DNA of 64,000 nt from Jannaschia formosa (GCF_003340555.1 NZ_QPLJ01000006.1:124001-188000), one strand, 5' to 3'. Positions 34,384-43,784 are shown, numbered from the stretch's first letter. A program made the numbers and translations. The notes: a model not told the origin generated them from the letters alone.

Positions 34384-35691
34384 ATGACCGAGACCCGCCA
34401 ATACGGCTTCGACACGCTGCAGATCCACGCCGGCGCCCGCCCCGACCCGGCCACCGGCGCCCGGCAGACGCCGATCTACCAGTCCACCGCCTACGTCTTC
34501 CGCGACGCCGAGCATGCGGCGGCGCTGTTCAACCTGCAGGAAGTCGGCTTCATCTATTCGCGCCTGACCAACCCGACCGTCGCTGTCCTGCAGGAGCGCA
34601 TTGCGACGCTGGAAGGCGGCGCAGGCGCCGTCTGCTGCTCGTCCGGGCATGCCGCGCAGATCATGGCGCTGTTCCCGCTGATGCAACCGGGCTGCAACGT
34701 TGTGGCCTCGACCCGGCTCTATGGCGGGACGGTCACGCAATTCTCGCAGACGATCAAGCGCTTCGGCTGGTCGGCCAGGTTCGTCGACTTCGACGATCCG
34801 AAGGCCGTGGCGGATGCAATCGACGAGAACACGCGCGCCGTCTTCGGCGAGGCCATCGCCAATCCAGGCGGCTGGATCATGGACGTCCGCGCCATCGCCG
34901 ACGTCGCGGACGCGGCGGGCATCCCGCTGATCATCGACAACACGACGGCGACCCCCTACCTCGTCCGCCCGATCGAGCACGGCGCGACGCTGGTCGTCCA
35001 CTCGACCACGAAATACCTGACCGGCAACGGCACCGTCACCGGCGGCTGCGTGGTCGACAGCGGCAAGTTCGACTGGTCGGCCTCCGGCAAGTTCCCGTCG
35101 CTCAGCGAGGCGGAGCCCGCCTATCACGGCCTGCGCTTCCACGAGACCTTCGGCAGCCTGGCCTTCACCTTCCATTCCATCGCGGTGGGGCTTCGCGACC
35201 TCGGCATGACGATGAACCCGCAGGCGGCGCATTACACGCTGATGGGGATCGAGACGCTGTCTCTGCGGATGGACCGCCACGTCGCCAATGCCGAGAAGAT
35301 CGCCGCCTGGCTGGAGGCGCACCCGGCCGTCGCCCGTGTCACCTATGCCGGCCTTCCTTCTTCGCCCTATTACGAATTGGCGAAGAAGGTCTGCCCGAAG
35401 GGGGCGAGCGGCCTCTTCACCTTCGCGCTGAAGGGCGGCTACGACGCCTGCGTGAAGTTCGTCGACTCGGTCGAGATCTTCAGCCACGTCGCCAATCTGG
35501 GCGATACGCGGAGCCTCGTGATCCACTCCGCCTCGACCACCCACCGGCAACTCTCGCCCGAGCAGCAGGCCGCGGCGGGCGCCTCGCCGGACGTGGTCCG
35601 GCTCAGCATCGGGATCGAGGATGCCGACGACCTGATCGCCGATCTGGATCAGGCGCTGGCCAAGGTTGCGCCGCAGATGGCGGCGGAGTGA
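34384..35691 (+). CDS. metY: O-acetylhomoserine sulfhydrylase
   Basis: 435-residue PLP enzyme of the Cys/Met metabolism family making homocysteine from O-acetylhomoserine and sulfide. The PLP lysine is in VHSTTKYLTGNGTVTGG; FIYSRLTNPTVAVLQERI, CCSSGHAAQIMAL and IIDNTTATPYLVRPIEHGA are all typical. The GAGGGAGGACCCC ribosome site precedes the ATG. It is the longer, MetY-type member of the family rather than cystathionine gamma-synthase. Confidence 0.94.
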   Translation: MTETRQYGFDTLQIHAGARPDPATGARQTPIYQSTAYVFRDAEHAAALFNLQEVGFIYSRLTNPTVAVLQERIATLEGGAGAVCCSSGHAAQIMALFPLMQPGCNVVASTRLYGGTVTQFSQTIKRFGWSARFVDFDDPKAVADAIDENTRAVFGEAIANPGGWIMDVRAIADVADAAGIPLIIDNTTATPYLVRPIEHGATLVVHSTTKYLTGNGTVTGGCVVDSGKFDWSASGKFPSLSEAEPAYHGLRFHETFGSLAFTFHSIAVGLRDLGMTMNPQAAHYTLMGIETLSLRMDRHVANAEKIAAWLEAHPAVARVTYAGLPSSPYYELAKKVCPKGASGLFTFALKGGYDACVKFVDSVEIFSHVANLGDTRSLVIHSASTTHRQLSPEQQAAAGASPDVVRLSIGIEDADDLIADLDQALAKVAPQMAAE

Positions 35692-35779
35692 TCGCGACGG
35701 CGCGCCGACCCGGAGCCGGACCGGGCTCCGACGGCGCGCCGCCAGGCGGCCCGACCGCACCCACGGCCCGACGCCCGTC

Positions 35780-36466
35780 CTACTCGGCGGGCGTCAGCTC
35801 CACCTCCAGCGTGACCGTGACGGCCTGCGTCACCTCGCCCGGAGCCACGGGCATCGCGCGGGCCATGTCCATCTGTTCGTAGCGCACCGGACCCGGCTGC
35901 TGCGCGCCGCCCTCGCGCAGCGTCAGGATCGGCCCGACCTCCATCCCCGCCGCCTCGGCATAAAGCCGCGCCTTCGCCATCGCGTCGGCGAAGGCGGCGC
36001 GGCGGGCCTCGTCCTCGGCCGGGCGCGGCTCGGCCACCTCGAACGACAGACCGTTCAGCCCGTTCGCCCCGTCGGCGACCACGGCCGTCATCGCGGCACC
36101 CAGACGGTCCAGGTCGCGCACCCGCACCGTCAGCGAATTCTGTGCGATATAGCCCACGATGCGCGGCGCGGCGCGGTCCTCGCGCTGGTCCCAGCTCGGC
36201 TGGAGCGCGATCTGCCCGGTCTGGACGTCGCGCGCGGCGATGCCCTCGGCGGCGATCCGCTCGAGCACGGCGGCGGTGGCCTCGGCCAGCATCTCCATCG
36301 CGGCCTCGGCGGTCTCGGCCTCGCGGGTGACCGAGACCGACACCGTCGCCACGTCGGGCACCAGAGACACCTCGCCGCGCCCCTCGACCAGCAGCCGCGG
36401 GGCTTCCTGCGCGGCCGCCATCAGCGGCAAGAGCAGCGGAAACAGTAGGATTGGAATGACGCGCAT
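35780..36466 (-). CDS. SIMPL-domain (DUF541) periplasmic protein
   Basis: 228 residues with signal peptide 1-19 (ending MAAAQ). The DUF541/SIMPL domain is recognised from LVEGRGEVSLVPDVATVSVS near the start, GYIAQNSLTVRVRDLDRLG in the middle, and AVTVTLEVELTP at the end. Related proteins are oligomeric periplasmic or outer-membrane proteins with a suggested role in stress; function unclear. Convergent with metY. Confidence 0.9.
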   Translation of the reverse strand: MRVIPILLFPLLLPLMAAAQEAPRLLVEGRGEVSLVPDVATVSVSVTREAETAEAAMEMLAEATAAVLERIAAEGIAARDVQTGQIALQPSWDQREDRAAPRIVGYIAQNSLTVRVRDLDRLGAAMTAVVADGANGLNGLSFEVAEPRPAEDEARRAAFADAMAKARLYAEAAGMEVGPILTLREGGAQQPGPVRYEQMDMARAMPVAPGEVTQAVTVTLEVELTPAE

Positions 36467-36622
36467 CGGTTCGTGTCCTCGGAATGGTCCCGTTCCGCCA
36501 CAGTATCGCCACAGCCATGGGCGGGGCCAGTCGTCTTTTCATCGGCAAAGCCTTGCCCTAGACTCCGGTCATGTCCCGACCGTCCCTCGCTGGGGCCGTC
36601 CCCCCGTGCTAGGCTCGACCCG

Positions 36623-39600
36623 ATGATACCTCAGATCGCCCTCGACCTGTCGCTCGACTCGATCACCGTCCTCAGCCGGGCGCCCGAGGACGGGTGGTGG
36701 CGCGAAGGCACCGTGCGGCTGAGCGAGCCGGACATGCCCGAGCGGCTGGCCGGGCTGCGCGACGTGGCCGAGGCGCGGGTCGGGGCGGGCTTCCTCTCGA
36801 TCCTAGTCCTGCCCGACAGCCAGCTTCTCTACACCTCGCTGGAGCGGGACGACCGCCGCCCCGACGACACGATCCGCGCGCTGCTGAGGGGCCGGACGCC
36901 CTATGCCGTCGAGGACCTGACCTGGGACTATGTCGAACGCGGGGACCGACTGCAGGTCGCCGTCGTCGCGCTCGACACGCTGATCGAGGCCGAGACCTTC
37001 GCCGCCGAATACGGGTTCCGCCCGGTCGCGGTGGTGGCCAACCCCAAGGACCCCGCCTATCCGGGCATTCCCGAGTTCGGAAAGACCGGCCTCGCGGGCG
37101 ATCTTCTGGGCGGCGCGCCGCTGGAACTGGCGCTGGGGGAGGGCTTCCGCGCGACCCCGGCTCCGCCTCTGCCGGAGCCGGAGCCAGAGCCGGAGTTGGC
37201 GCCAGAGCCGGAGGCGGAGGACGTCACAGCGGAGGCCGAGGCCGCTTCGCCCGCGACGGAAGACGGAGTGACAAAGGACGAGCCGGAAGCGCCGATCCCG
37301 ACATTCCGCCGCAGCCGCGCAGAACCCGCGCCGGGCGAAGGCGACGACGCATTCGGCCCGCCCCGAAGCGAGGCGCCCGCGTCGCCGGAGAGCTTCGCCA
37401 GCGCCCGCGCGGCCAGCGCCGCGCCGCCCGTGGCGCGGACCGCCAGCGGCGAGCGTCTGGCCCGCATCGCGCCGCGCCTGACGGCGCAGCCCGGCGGGGT
37501 GCGCAGCGCCCCTTGGCTGCCGACCCCTGCCGATATCGAGGCCACCGGCAAGCGCGACGCCCGCTATCCCGGCCCGCGCCCCACCGCGGCCGAGCCATCG
37601 ATGACGGCGAATGCCGCCCCCTCGACCAGCTTCGACGCGCCGAAGAAGTCCGACCCGCACGCACCGGAGACGCCGGCCGCCACCGCGCCGAAGGTTCCGC
37701 CCGTCGCGGCGCCGGGCAGCTTCGCCGCCCATCTGAAGCGCCGGGCCGCCGATCCCGAGGCAGTCGCCGAGTGGCATGCCGAGGCCGAAAGCCGGGCGGC
37801 GGAAGGCACCGCCCCTGCCCCCGCCCCGAAGGCCAAGCGCTACGACGTCGCGCCCGAGGACGCGCCCGCCAGCCTCGCCGCGCGGATCAAGCGCCGCGCC
37901 GAAGAGACCAAAGCGCAGGAGAAGGCGGCCCAGAAACCCAAGGGGGACGCGCCCGAAGCCGCCGCCCTGGCCCTGCCCGGCCTCGCGCGCGAAGCCGCGG
38001 CCGCGCGTCGCGGCGGGCGGCTCGGCCTGATGATGACGCTCGGGCTGCTGGCCGTCCTGATCCTCGTGGGGGTCGCGGCCACGCTTATGGCCGAGGAGGA
38101 CGGCGACCTGGCCGCCCCGCCGATGGTCCCCGCCTCCGTCCCGCTGGTGGAGCGGGCCGAACTCTCCGTCGCGGCCCCGGCCGGCCTGCCGCCCGAGACG
38201 GCGCCTGAGGCCGCACCCGCGACGGCGACCGAGATCGATCTCGCAATCCTGCTGCCGGAGCCGGGCTCCGTCACGACGGGCAGCGCCACGCCGTCCGTGA
38301 TCGCCGCGCCCGAGCCGATCGAGGGCCCGGTCCTGACCCGTCTCCCTGATCTGTCGGCGGCGGCGGAGGACCCGCTGCAGGCGGATGTCGCGCCCAACCT
38401 CGCCGAGGCCCCGGCGCTCGACACCGCGCCGAACGCCGAGACGACCCCGGCCGTGTTCATCGAGATCTGGGAGGCAGACGGCGCTTTCGAGGCCCCGGAC
38501 CTCGCCGCGCCGCCCGCACTGCCTGCCGATCCGCTGACCGTGGTCGCGTCGCTCGACCCAGTGCTGGCGGGCCTTTCCGCGCCCGGCCTGCCCGCGCAGG
38601 CCGCCGCGCCGGACATGCTCGCGCCGCGCCTGAACCCGCCTCCGGCGGAACTGGTGGAAAGCCGCGCGGCGGCGTTGGGGCTGGTGCCCGCGACGTTCGA
38701 CTGGACGATCCTGCCCGAGGGCTACGCGCTGCTGCGCGGCCGCCCCGCGACCCTGCCCCGCGCCCGACCCGGCGGCGAGGCCGAGGCCCGCCTCGCCGCG
38801 CTGGCCGAGGCGGCGCCAGACCCCGTGGCGCTCGAAACCGCCGCGCCGGACGCGCCCGAAGGGGGCGAGGGCCTCGTCCTCGTCGCAGCGACCGCCGACG
38901 GCACCGTCGCGCCCGGCGGCTACACCGTCCTGCAGGGCCGTCCCGCGACCCTGCCGCTGCGGCGCCCCGACGCCGTGGAGGAGGCTGAGGCCCCGGGCAC
39001 CGAGACCGAAGACATCGCCGCGACGCCCGACGGGGTCGTGGCGCCCGGCGGCTACACGCTGGTGCTGGGCCGCCCCGAGATCCTGCCCGAGCCCCGGCCG
39101 GGCGAGGAGGACGCCTCCGTCGCGCTCGCCTCCACGGAGGCCGCGCCCTTCCCCGCGGACGCACCGCTCGCCGTCTCCACGCCCGAACCCGCCGCGGAGT
39201 TGAGCGAGGAGGACGCGATCCTCCGCCGCGTCCGTCCGGTGGAGCGCCCGGGGGCCGTCGATGGCGCCGCCGCCGCCCGCGCCGCCGAGCTCGCCGCCGA
39301 GGCCGAAGCGGCGGAGGCGGAACTGGCCGCCCAGAGCGCGGAGACGGAGGCGGCGCTGGCCGAGATGCGCCGCACGCCGCCGCGCCAACGCCCGGAGGCG
39401 ATCGCGACCGCCGCCGCGGAGGCCGAGGCTGCGCTGCGCGCCGCGCAGGATGCGACCGAGCAGGCCGCCATCGACGCCGCCCAGCAGGCCGCCGCCGCCT
39501 CGCTCGCCAACGCCGCCGCCCAATCGGCACAGCCACCCGCGGAGTCGATTTCCGACCTCGCCCTGCTGCAGTCGGAGCGTCCCCGGACGCGGCCCCGCAG

Positions 39601-39964
39601 CGTCGAGCGCGATGCTGCGCGCATCGTCACCCAGCGCCGCGAGGTCGCCGCCGCCACGACCCAGCCGCGTCAGCCCGAGGCGAGCCCCGACAATGGCGGA
39701 TCGCAGCAGATTCGGTCGGCCGGGGGGAACGTCGCGCGGGCAGCGACGCAGGAGAACGCGATCCGCCTCAACGAAATCAACCTGATCGGGGTCTATGGGC
39801 GGTCGAACGCGCGCCGCGCGCTGGTCCGCCTGTCGAACGGCCGTTACGTCAAGGTCGAGGTCGGCGACCGGCTGGATCGCGGCCGGGTCGTCGCCATCGG
39901 CGACGACCGGCTGCAATACCAGCGCGGCGGCCGCAACGTGGTGCTGAGCCTGCCCCAGACCTGA
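36623..39964 (+). CDS. Large PilM-like / transmembrane / GspC-like fusion protein
   Basis: 1113 residues, no known function. Residues ~1-155 resemble the SHS2/actin-like half of PilM or GspL (ILVLPDSQLLYTSLE; RGRTPYAVEDLTWDYVE; VAVVALDTLIEAETFAAEYG). A long Ala/Pro/Glu-rich linker leads to one membrane helix at ~466-490 (GLMMTLGLLAVLILVGVAAT). A second Ala/Pro-rich region follows with three repeats of a GY-xxx-GRP-xx-LP-xx-RP motif (38711-38776, 38898-38971, 39028-39103) and an Ala/Glu helix. Residues ~1045-1113 (VRLSNGRYVKVEVGDRLDRG) resemble the periplasmic HR domain of PilP/GspC. The domain assignments are inferred by eye. Confidence 0.8.
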   Translation: MIPQIALDLSLDSITVLSRAPEDGWWREGTVRLSEPDMPERLAGLRDVAEARVGAGFLSILVLPDSQLLYTSLERDDRRPDDTIRALLRGRTPYAVEDLTWDYVERGDRLQVAVVALDTLIEAETFAAEYGFRPVAVVANPKDPAYPGIPEFGKTGLAGDLLGGAPLELALGEGFRATPAPPLPEPEPEPELAPEPEAEDVTAEAEAASPATEDGVTKDEPEAPIPTFRRSRAEPAPGEGDDAFGPPRSEAPASPESFASARAASAAPPVARTASGERLARIAPRLTAQPGGVRSAPWLPTPADIEATGKRDARYPGPRPTAAEPSMTANAAPSTSFDAPKKSDPHAPETPAATAPKVPPVAAPGSFAAHLKRRAADPEAVAEWHAEAESRAAEGTAPAPAPKAKRYDVAPEDAPASLAARIKRRAEETKAQEKAAQKPKGDAPEAAALALPGLAREAAAARRGGRLGLMMTLGLLAVLILVGVAATLMAEEDGDLAAPPMVPASVPLVERAELSVAAPAGLPPETAPEAAPATATEIDLAILLPEPGSVTTGSATPSVIAAPEPIEGPVLTRLPDLSAAAEDPLQADVAPNLAEAPALDTAPNAETTPAVFIEIWEADGAFEAPDLAAPPALPADPLTVVASLDPVLAGLSAPGLPAQAAAPDMLAPRLNPPPAELVESRAAALGLVPATFDWTILPEGYALLRGRPATLPRARPGGEAEARLAALAEAAPDPVALETAAPDAPEGGEGLVLVAATADGTVAPGGYTVLQGRPATLPLRRPDAVEEAEAPGTETEDIAATPDGVVAPGGYTLVLGRPEILPEPRPGEEDASVALASTEAAPFPADAPLAVSTPEPAAELSEEDAILRRVRPVERPGAVDGAAAARAAELAAEAEAAEAELAAQSAETEAALAEMRRTPPRQRPEAIATAAAEAEAALRAAQDATEQAAIDAAQQAAAASLANAAAQSAQPPAESISDLALLQSERPRTRPRSVERDAARIVTQRREVAAATTQPRQPEASPDNGGSQQIRSAGGNVARAATQENAIRLNEINLIGVYGRSNARRALVRLSNGRYVKVEVGDRLDRGRVVAIGDDRLQYQRGGRNVVLSLPQT

Positions 39965-39982
39965 GCGCGGATCGGGCGCGGA

Positions 39983-40879
39983 TCAGTCCTCGTCGCCCTC
40001 GCCGCGCCCCTGCTCGCAGAGCCGGAAGCCACTGCGCCGCTCGACCACGTCGAGATGCAGGTGGTCGTCGTGAAACTCGTCCGAGCCGGGGCCGAGCACC
40101 GTCGTGAACTCCATGCAGGCCGAGGCGCGCACGGCGTCCTGAAAGCTTTCCTCCAGGGTGCCGTCGCGCGCCCGGGGCATGATCGGCAGCGGCTCGCCAC
40201 CAGCGAAAGCGAAGGCGGTGACGTCGAAGGCGTTGCCGAAGGCGTGTTGCGACAGCTTGCCGTCGGGCTGGTTGTTCCGACGGCGGCAGGTATAGCCCGA
40301 GCCGCCGCGCAACGCGGTGAGGTCGCCGCGGCCAAGCCGGTCGGCGGCCGGGCGCACGAAATCGCGGGTCCATTGCGCCAGGGCCACCACGGTGGGGCAG
40401 CGCAGCGTCGCCGCGGGCTCCAGCGCGACGCCGGGGAGGATCTCGCTGACCTCGATCGGCTGCAGGATGCCGCAATCGGGGTCATCCTCGGGCGTGATCG
40501 GCTCCACGCTGCGGTAGGTGGCGCCGAGGCCGTCGAGCAGGGTGAGGCACTGCCGATACTGCGCATCGGAAAGCGCGATCTGCGCCCGCTCGGTGTCGCC
40601 GGGCGGCGTCGCGACGGCATCGCCGTCCTCCGATGCTTCTTCGCCGTCCTCCGATGCATCTTCGCCGTCCTCCGGTGCTTCTTCGCCGTCCTCCGGTGCT
40701 TCTTCCTGCGTCTCCTCGATCTGCGACTCGGCCATCTCCGCCTGCGCCTCGGTCGGGCCTTCCGCATCGACCCTCAGATCGGCGGGCCGCTTCTCGGGCA
40801 CCGCGCTCGTTTCCGGCGCCTCCTGCGCTTCGGCGGCGCCGGCCAAGCCCGCGAGCAGAATCAACGTCGTGCGGATCAT
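39983..40879 (-). CDS. Extensin-like domain protein
   Basis: 298 residues. Signal peptide 1-18. Residues ~55-86 are four acidic 7-residue repeats (EEAPEDG type). The C-terminal Extensin-like domain (~105-290) has SGYTCRRRNNQPDGKLSQHA, GNAFDVTAF and DEFHDDHLHLDV; these His/Asp motifs resemble D-Ala-D-Ala peptidase-type zinc sites, so a peptidoglycan-related role is plausible. It overlaps the L,D-transpeptidase gene by ATGA, so both probably act on the wall. Confidence 0.9.
   Translation of the reverse strand: MIRTTLILLAGLAGAAEAQEAPETSAVPEKRPADLRVDAEGPTEAQAEMAESQIEETQEEAPEDGEEAPEDGEDASEDGEEASEDGDAVATPPGDTERAQIALSDAQYRQCLTLLDGLGATYRSVEPITPEDDPDCGILQPIEVSEILPGVALEPAATLRCPTVVALAQWTRDFVRPAADRLGRGDLTALRGGSGYTCRRRNNQPDGKLSQHAFGNAFDVTAFAFAGGEPLPIMPRARDGTLEESFQDAVRASACMEFTTVLGPGSDEFHDDHLHLDVVERRSGFRLCEQGRGEGDED
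40622..40705 (-). repeat. Four tandem 21-bp repeats in the extensin-like gene
   Basis: Units at 40622-40642, 40643-40663, 40664-40684 and 40685-40705 differ at one to three positions (GCCGTCCTCCGRTGCWTCTT core on the plus strand) and encode the acidic EDGEEAP-type heptads. Copy number could vary by slippage; the frame is kept because the unit is a multiple of three. Confidence 0.92.
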
Positions 40880-41823
40880 TCCACGAACTCCACCGGGACA
40901 CCCTGCCCGACCATGTGGGCCAGTTCCTCGATGTCCCAGTTGGTGAAGCGGACGCAGCCGTGGCTTCGGTTCTCGAACAGCTTGGCGGGCGTGTCCGTGC
41001 CGTGCAGGCCGTAGGTCGGCTTCGACAGGTCGATCCAGACCGATCCGACCGGACCGTTCGGGCCGGGCGGCAGGGTCAGCTTCTCCTCGACGCCATCGGC
41101 CACGAAGTTCTCGTCCGGCAGGTAGCTGTAGGTCGGGTCCATGGCGATGGCGGCCACCTCCATCTCGCCCGAAGGAGACGGGGTCTCCTCGGAGCCGATG
41201 GCGACCGGGTAGCTGGTCAGCATGTTCCCCTCGCCGTCCAGCGCGACGGCCCGGCGATCTCCCTTGCGGATCTCGATCCGCGCGACATCGGCGTCGAGCC
41301 GGTCGCCCGGGACGGCGACGGTGATCGTCTCGCCTGCGGAGAACCCGCTGCCCGGGTTCAGCCCGATCAGGACGTCCTCGTCCATGTGGAAGCGCTCGGC
41401 CAGCTTCTCGCTCACCCGCAGATAGCCGAGCCGGTCCATCTCGGCCTTCTCGCGCACGTCGTCGGGAATTTCTTCCGTGAGGCCGGACGCATCCTCCTCG
41501 GTGATCTCGTAGTCCCGGAGCACCGGGTCGGCTTCGCCGCCGCCCAGCGCGGACCAGACCTCGGGGTCGAGCAGGCCATCCACCTCGAACCCCTCGCGCG
41601 ACTCGAAGGCGCGCAGCGCGCTTTCGCTCATGCCGCCCTTGTAGCCGTCGATGATCCCGGGCGAGATGTCCGCCCGGTCGAGAAGGACCTGCAGCTTGAA
41701 GGTCAGGCCGGACTGGCCTTCCGGCACGGTGCCCCCGTCATAGGTCGCGCCCGTGATCTCTTCGGGACTGAGCGCCATGGCGGGCGCGGCGAGCAGGGCG
41801 AGGGGCAAGAGGGCGAGGCGCAT
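40876..41823 (-). CDS. L,D-transpeptidase (YkuD family)
   Basis: 315 residues. Signal peptide 1-17 (MRLALLPLALLAAPAMA). A peptidoglycan-binding-1-like region (LQVLLDRADISPGIIDGYKG, residues ~45-95) is followed by a LysM-like part (GLNPGSGFSAGETITV) and the YkuD domain with YGLHGTDTPAKLFENRSHGC, holding the catalytic His and Cys, then VRFTNWDIEEL. It makes 3-3 cross-links or attaches proteins to the wall. Start at 41823 is set by the signal peptide. Confidence 0.94.
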   Translation of the reverse strand: MRLALLPLALLAAPAMALSPEEITGATYDGGTVPEGQSGLTFKLQVLLDRADISPGIIDGYKGGMSESALRAFESREGFEVDGLLDPEVWSALGGGEADPVLRDYEITEEDASGLTEEIPDDVREKAEMDRLGYLRVSEKLAERFHMDEDVLIGLNPGSGFSAGETITVAVPGDRLDADVARIEIRKGDRRAVALDGEGNMLTSYPVAIGSEETPSPSGEMEVAAIAMDPTYSYLPDENFVADGVEEKLTLPPGPNGPVGSVWIDLSKPTYGLHGTDTPAKLFENRSHGCVRFTNWDIEELAHMVGQGVPVEFVE

Positions 41824-41938
41824 GGCAGGTCTCCGATTGGTCTTTCGCCGCTCAACGCCCTGTGCCCCCATCGGGTTCGCAGCCCCTTGCGGATCGCGCC
41901 GGGGGATCGTATCTCGTGGGCTCGGGCCGAGTGCCTGC

Positions 41939-42012
41939 GCGGGTATGGTGAAAAGGTATCACGCGAGCTTCCCAAGCTTAAGTTACGGGTTCGATTCCCG
42001 TTACCCGCTCCA
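41939..42012 (+). tRNA. tRNA-Gly (anticodon CCC)
   Basis: 74 bases including an encoded CCA. Acceptor GCGGGTA pairs with TACCCGC, D-stem GTGA/TCAC, anticodon loop TTCCCAA with anticodon CCC, T-stem ACGGG/CCCGT with loop TTCGATT, discriminator T. The anticodon stem CGAGC/GCTTA has a C-A mismatch and a G-T pair at its top. Reads GGG codons. Confidence 0.95.
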
Positions 42013-42057
42013 ACACTTCCAATGCCTTGCGAGGCGACGTTCAGGTTCGGAGCCTCC

Positions 42058-42549
42058 ATGTCCCTCCCCCTGCTGACCCCCCTGACCGGGGAAGATCTGC
42101 GCCGCGCCGGCGTGCCGGAGCCCTTCCGTCTGGGCCAGGCGGACCGCGTGCGGTTCCGCGAGCTCGACGTGCTCGATCATGTCAACAATGCCGTCTATCT
42201 CACCTGGTTCGAGACCTTCCGCATCGGCTATTTCCGCCACTTCCGGGTCGGCGACTACGAAAGTCCGGGGGCACGGCCCGTCTTCGTCCTCAAGGGTGTA
42301 TCGGTCGATTACAGGGCGCCCCTGCATCTGGAGGACGTCTACGTCGTCGCGGGCCGGGTGCGGGCCTACCGGCGGACCTCCTTCACGATGGAATACGGCG
42401 TCTGGCGCGACGGCATGCTCTGCGCCACTTCCGACGCGGTGATCTGCCTGATGGAGGCCGACTTCACGACGAAGAAGCCCCTGCCCGAGGCCTGCCTTTC
42501 CGTCTTCCGCGCCGACGGGGCGGAAGATCAGGCTCAGCCCGCGCCGTAG
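42058..42549 (+). CDS. Acyl-CoA thioesterase, hotdog fold (4HBT)
   Basis: 163 residues. The 4-hydroxybenzoyl-CoA thioesterase-like signature is FRELDVLDHVNNAVYLTWFE, with the catalytic Asp followed by HVNN; then VLKGVSVDYRAPLHLEDVYV. Cleaves acyl-CoA thioesters; the chain preference is unknown. Starts 46 bases after the tRNA. Its last 16 bases overlap the convergent SnoaL-like gene. Confidence 0.9.
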   Translation: MSLPLLTPLTGEDLRRAGVPEPFRLGQADRVRFRELDVLDHVNNAVYLTWFETFRIGYFRHFRVGDYESPGARPVFVLKGVSVDYRAPLHLEDVYVVAGRVRAYRRTSFTMEYGVWRDGMLCATSDAVICLMEADFTTKKPLPEACLSVFRADGAEDQAQPAP

Positions 42550-42902
42550 AAGAACTCCTCCCGGACGATCCTGCCGGCGGCGACGTGGTAGACGGCGACC
42601 TCGCGCATGCGGGTCTCGTTCCCGGTTTCCTTGCTGCGCGTGGTCACGTCGAAGGTCACGGCGAAGCGGTCGTCGCCGTGCGGGTAAGGGTCCGAGACCT
42701 CGGCCTCCACCACCTCGAAGCTGCTCTCCCACCAGTCATGCTTGGCCTTGATGCCGTCGAGCCCGCGCACCTCGCGCCCGTTGCCGAAGTCGACGGCTTC
42801 GACGCTGACCGCGTCGGGCGCGTAGAGCCGGTCGAGATTCTCCCTCTCCCGCCCCTCGCGGCATCCGGCGACCAGTTCCGCCGCGATCTGCTTCAGGTCC
42901 AT
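42534..42902 (-). CDS. SnoaL/NTF2-like protein
   Basis: 122 residues with the NTF2-like cone fold pattern: LVAGCREGRERENLDRLYAP at the N terminus, GIKAKHDWWESSFEVVEAEV centrally and VAVYHVAAGRIVREEFFYG at the end. Families with this fold include isomerases, hydratases and non-enzymatic ligand binders, so no reaction is assigned. Divergent from the SDR gene at 43015. Confidence 0.85.
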   Translation of the reverse strand: MDLKQIAAELVAGCREGRERENLDRLYAPDAVSVEAVDFGNGREVRGLDGIKAKHDWWESSFEVVEAEVSDPYPHGDDRFAVTFDVTTRSKETGNETRMREVAVYHVAAGRIVREEFFYGAG

Positions 42903-43014
42903 GTCCAACCTCCCGGGGCTTCCTGCGACTCGCACCCTAGCACGGGCCGCGCCGGAAAGATCGGGCTGGCGGCCCCTGCGCGGGACGGGCAATCTGCCGC
43001 GCAGGAGGACGGAC

Positions 43015-43755
43015 ATGCGACTGACGGACAAGACGGCCATCGTGACCGGGGGGGCTTCGGGCTTCGGCCGCGGAATCGTGGAACGCTTCGCGGGCGAAGG
43101 CGCGAAGGTGCTGGTCGCCGACCTGAACGCGGACGGCGCGGGCGAGGTGGCGAGCGCCGTGGGCGGCATCGCGGCCCGGATGGACGTGTCGAAGGACCTG
43201 GACTGGGCGGCCGTCACCCATCGGGCGCTGGAGGAATGGGGCCGCATCGACATCCTCGTGAACAATGCCGGCATCACCCACCTGCCCATGCCGATGGAGG
43301 ACGTGCCGGAGGAGGAGTTCGACCGCGTCCTCGCCGTCAACGCCAAGTCGGTCTATCACTCGGCCCGCCATGTCGTGCCGGTGATGAAGGAAGCCGGGCG
43401 CGGTGCGATCCTGAACGTGGCCTCGACGGCGGGCGTGTCGCCCCGGCCCCGGCTCAACTGGTACAACGCCTCGAAGGGCTGGATGATCACGGCGACCAAG
43501 GCCATGGCGGTGGAGCTTGCGCCCATGGGTGTGCGGGTCAACTGCCTCAACCCGGTGGCGGGCGAGACGCCGCTATTGGCCAGTTTCATGGGCGAGGACA
43601 CGCCGGAGATGCGGGCGAAGTTCCTCGCCACGATCCCGCTGGGCCGATTCTCGACGCCGCGGGACCTGGGCGCGGCGGCCTGCTTCCTGTGTTCCGACGA
43701 CGCCTCGATGATCACCGGTGTCGGGCTGGAGGTCGATGGCGGGCGCTGCATATGA
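43015..43755 (+). CDS. SDR-family oxidoreductase
   Basis: 246 residues. Cofactor motif TGGASGFGRGI near residue 13, with DL after the second strand (VLVADLNAD) suggesting NAD preference; NNAGITHLP; catalytic Ser in VASTAGVSPRP and YNASKGW with Tyr and Lys. The C terminus ITGVGLEVDGGRCI is typical of the family. The AGGAGGACGG ribosome site is strong. Substrate unknown. Confidence 0.92.
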   Translation: MRLTDKTAIVTGGASGFGRGIVERFAGEGAKVLVADLNADGAGEVASAVGGIAARMDVSKDLDWAAVTHRALEEWGRIDILVNNAGITHLPMPMEDVPEEEFDRVLAVNAKSVYHSARHVVPVMKEAGRGAILNVASTAGVSPRPRLNWYNASKGWMITATKAMAVELAPMGVRVNCLNPVAGETPLLASFMGEDTPEMRAKFLATIPLGRFSTPRDLGAAACFLCSDDASMITGVGLEVDGGRCI

Positions 43756-43784
43756 GGCGCGCGCTGCAGGGCCGGGCGGGCGGC

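Noticed and set aside
36803-39916. 1037-residue minus-strand open frame
   Set aside because: Antisense of the PilM-like fusion gene; Arg/Gly-rich composition with no domain.
41939-42012. tRNA gene as a genomic-island attachment site
   Set aside because: No integrase and no second partial copy of the tRNA 3' end was noticed in the window; flanking genes look chromosomal.
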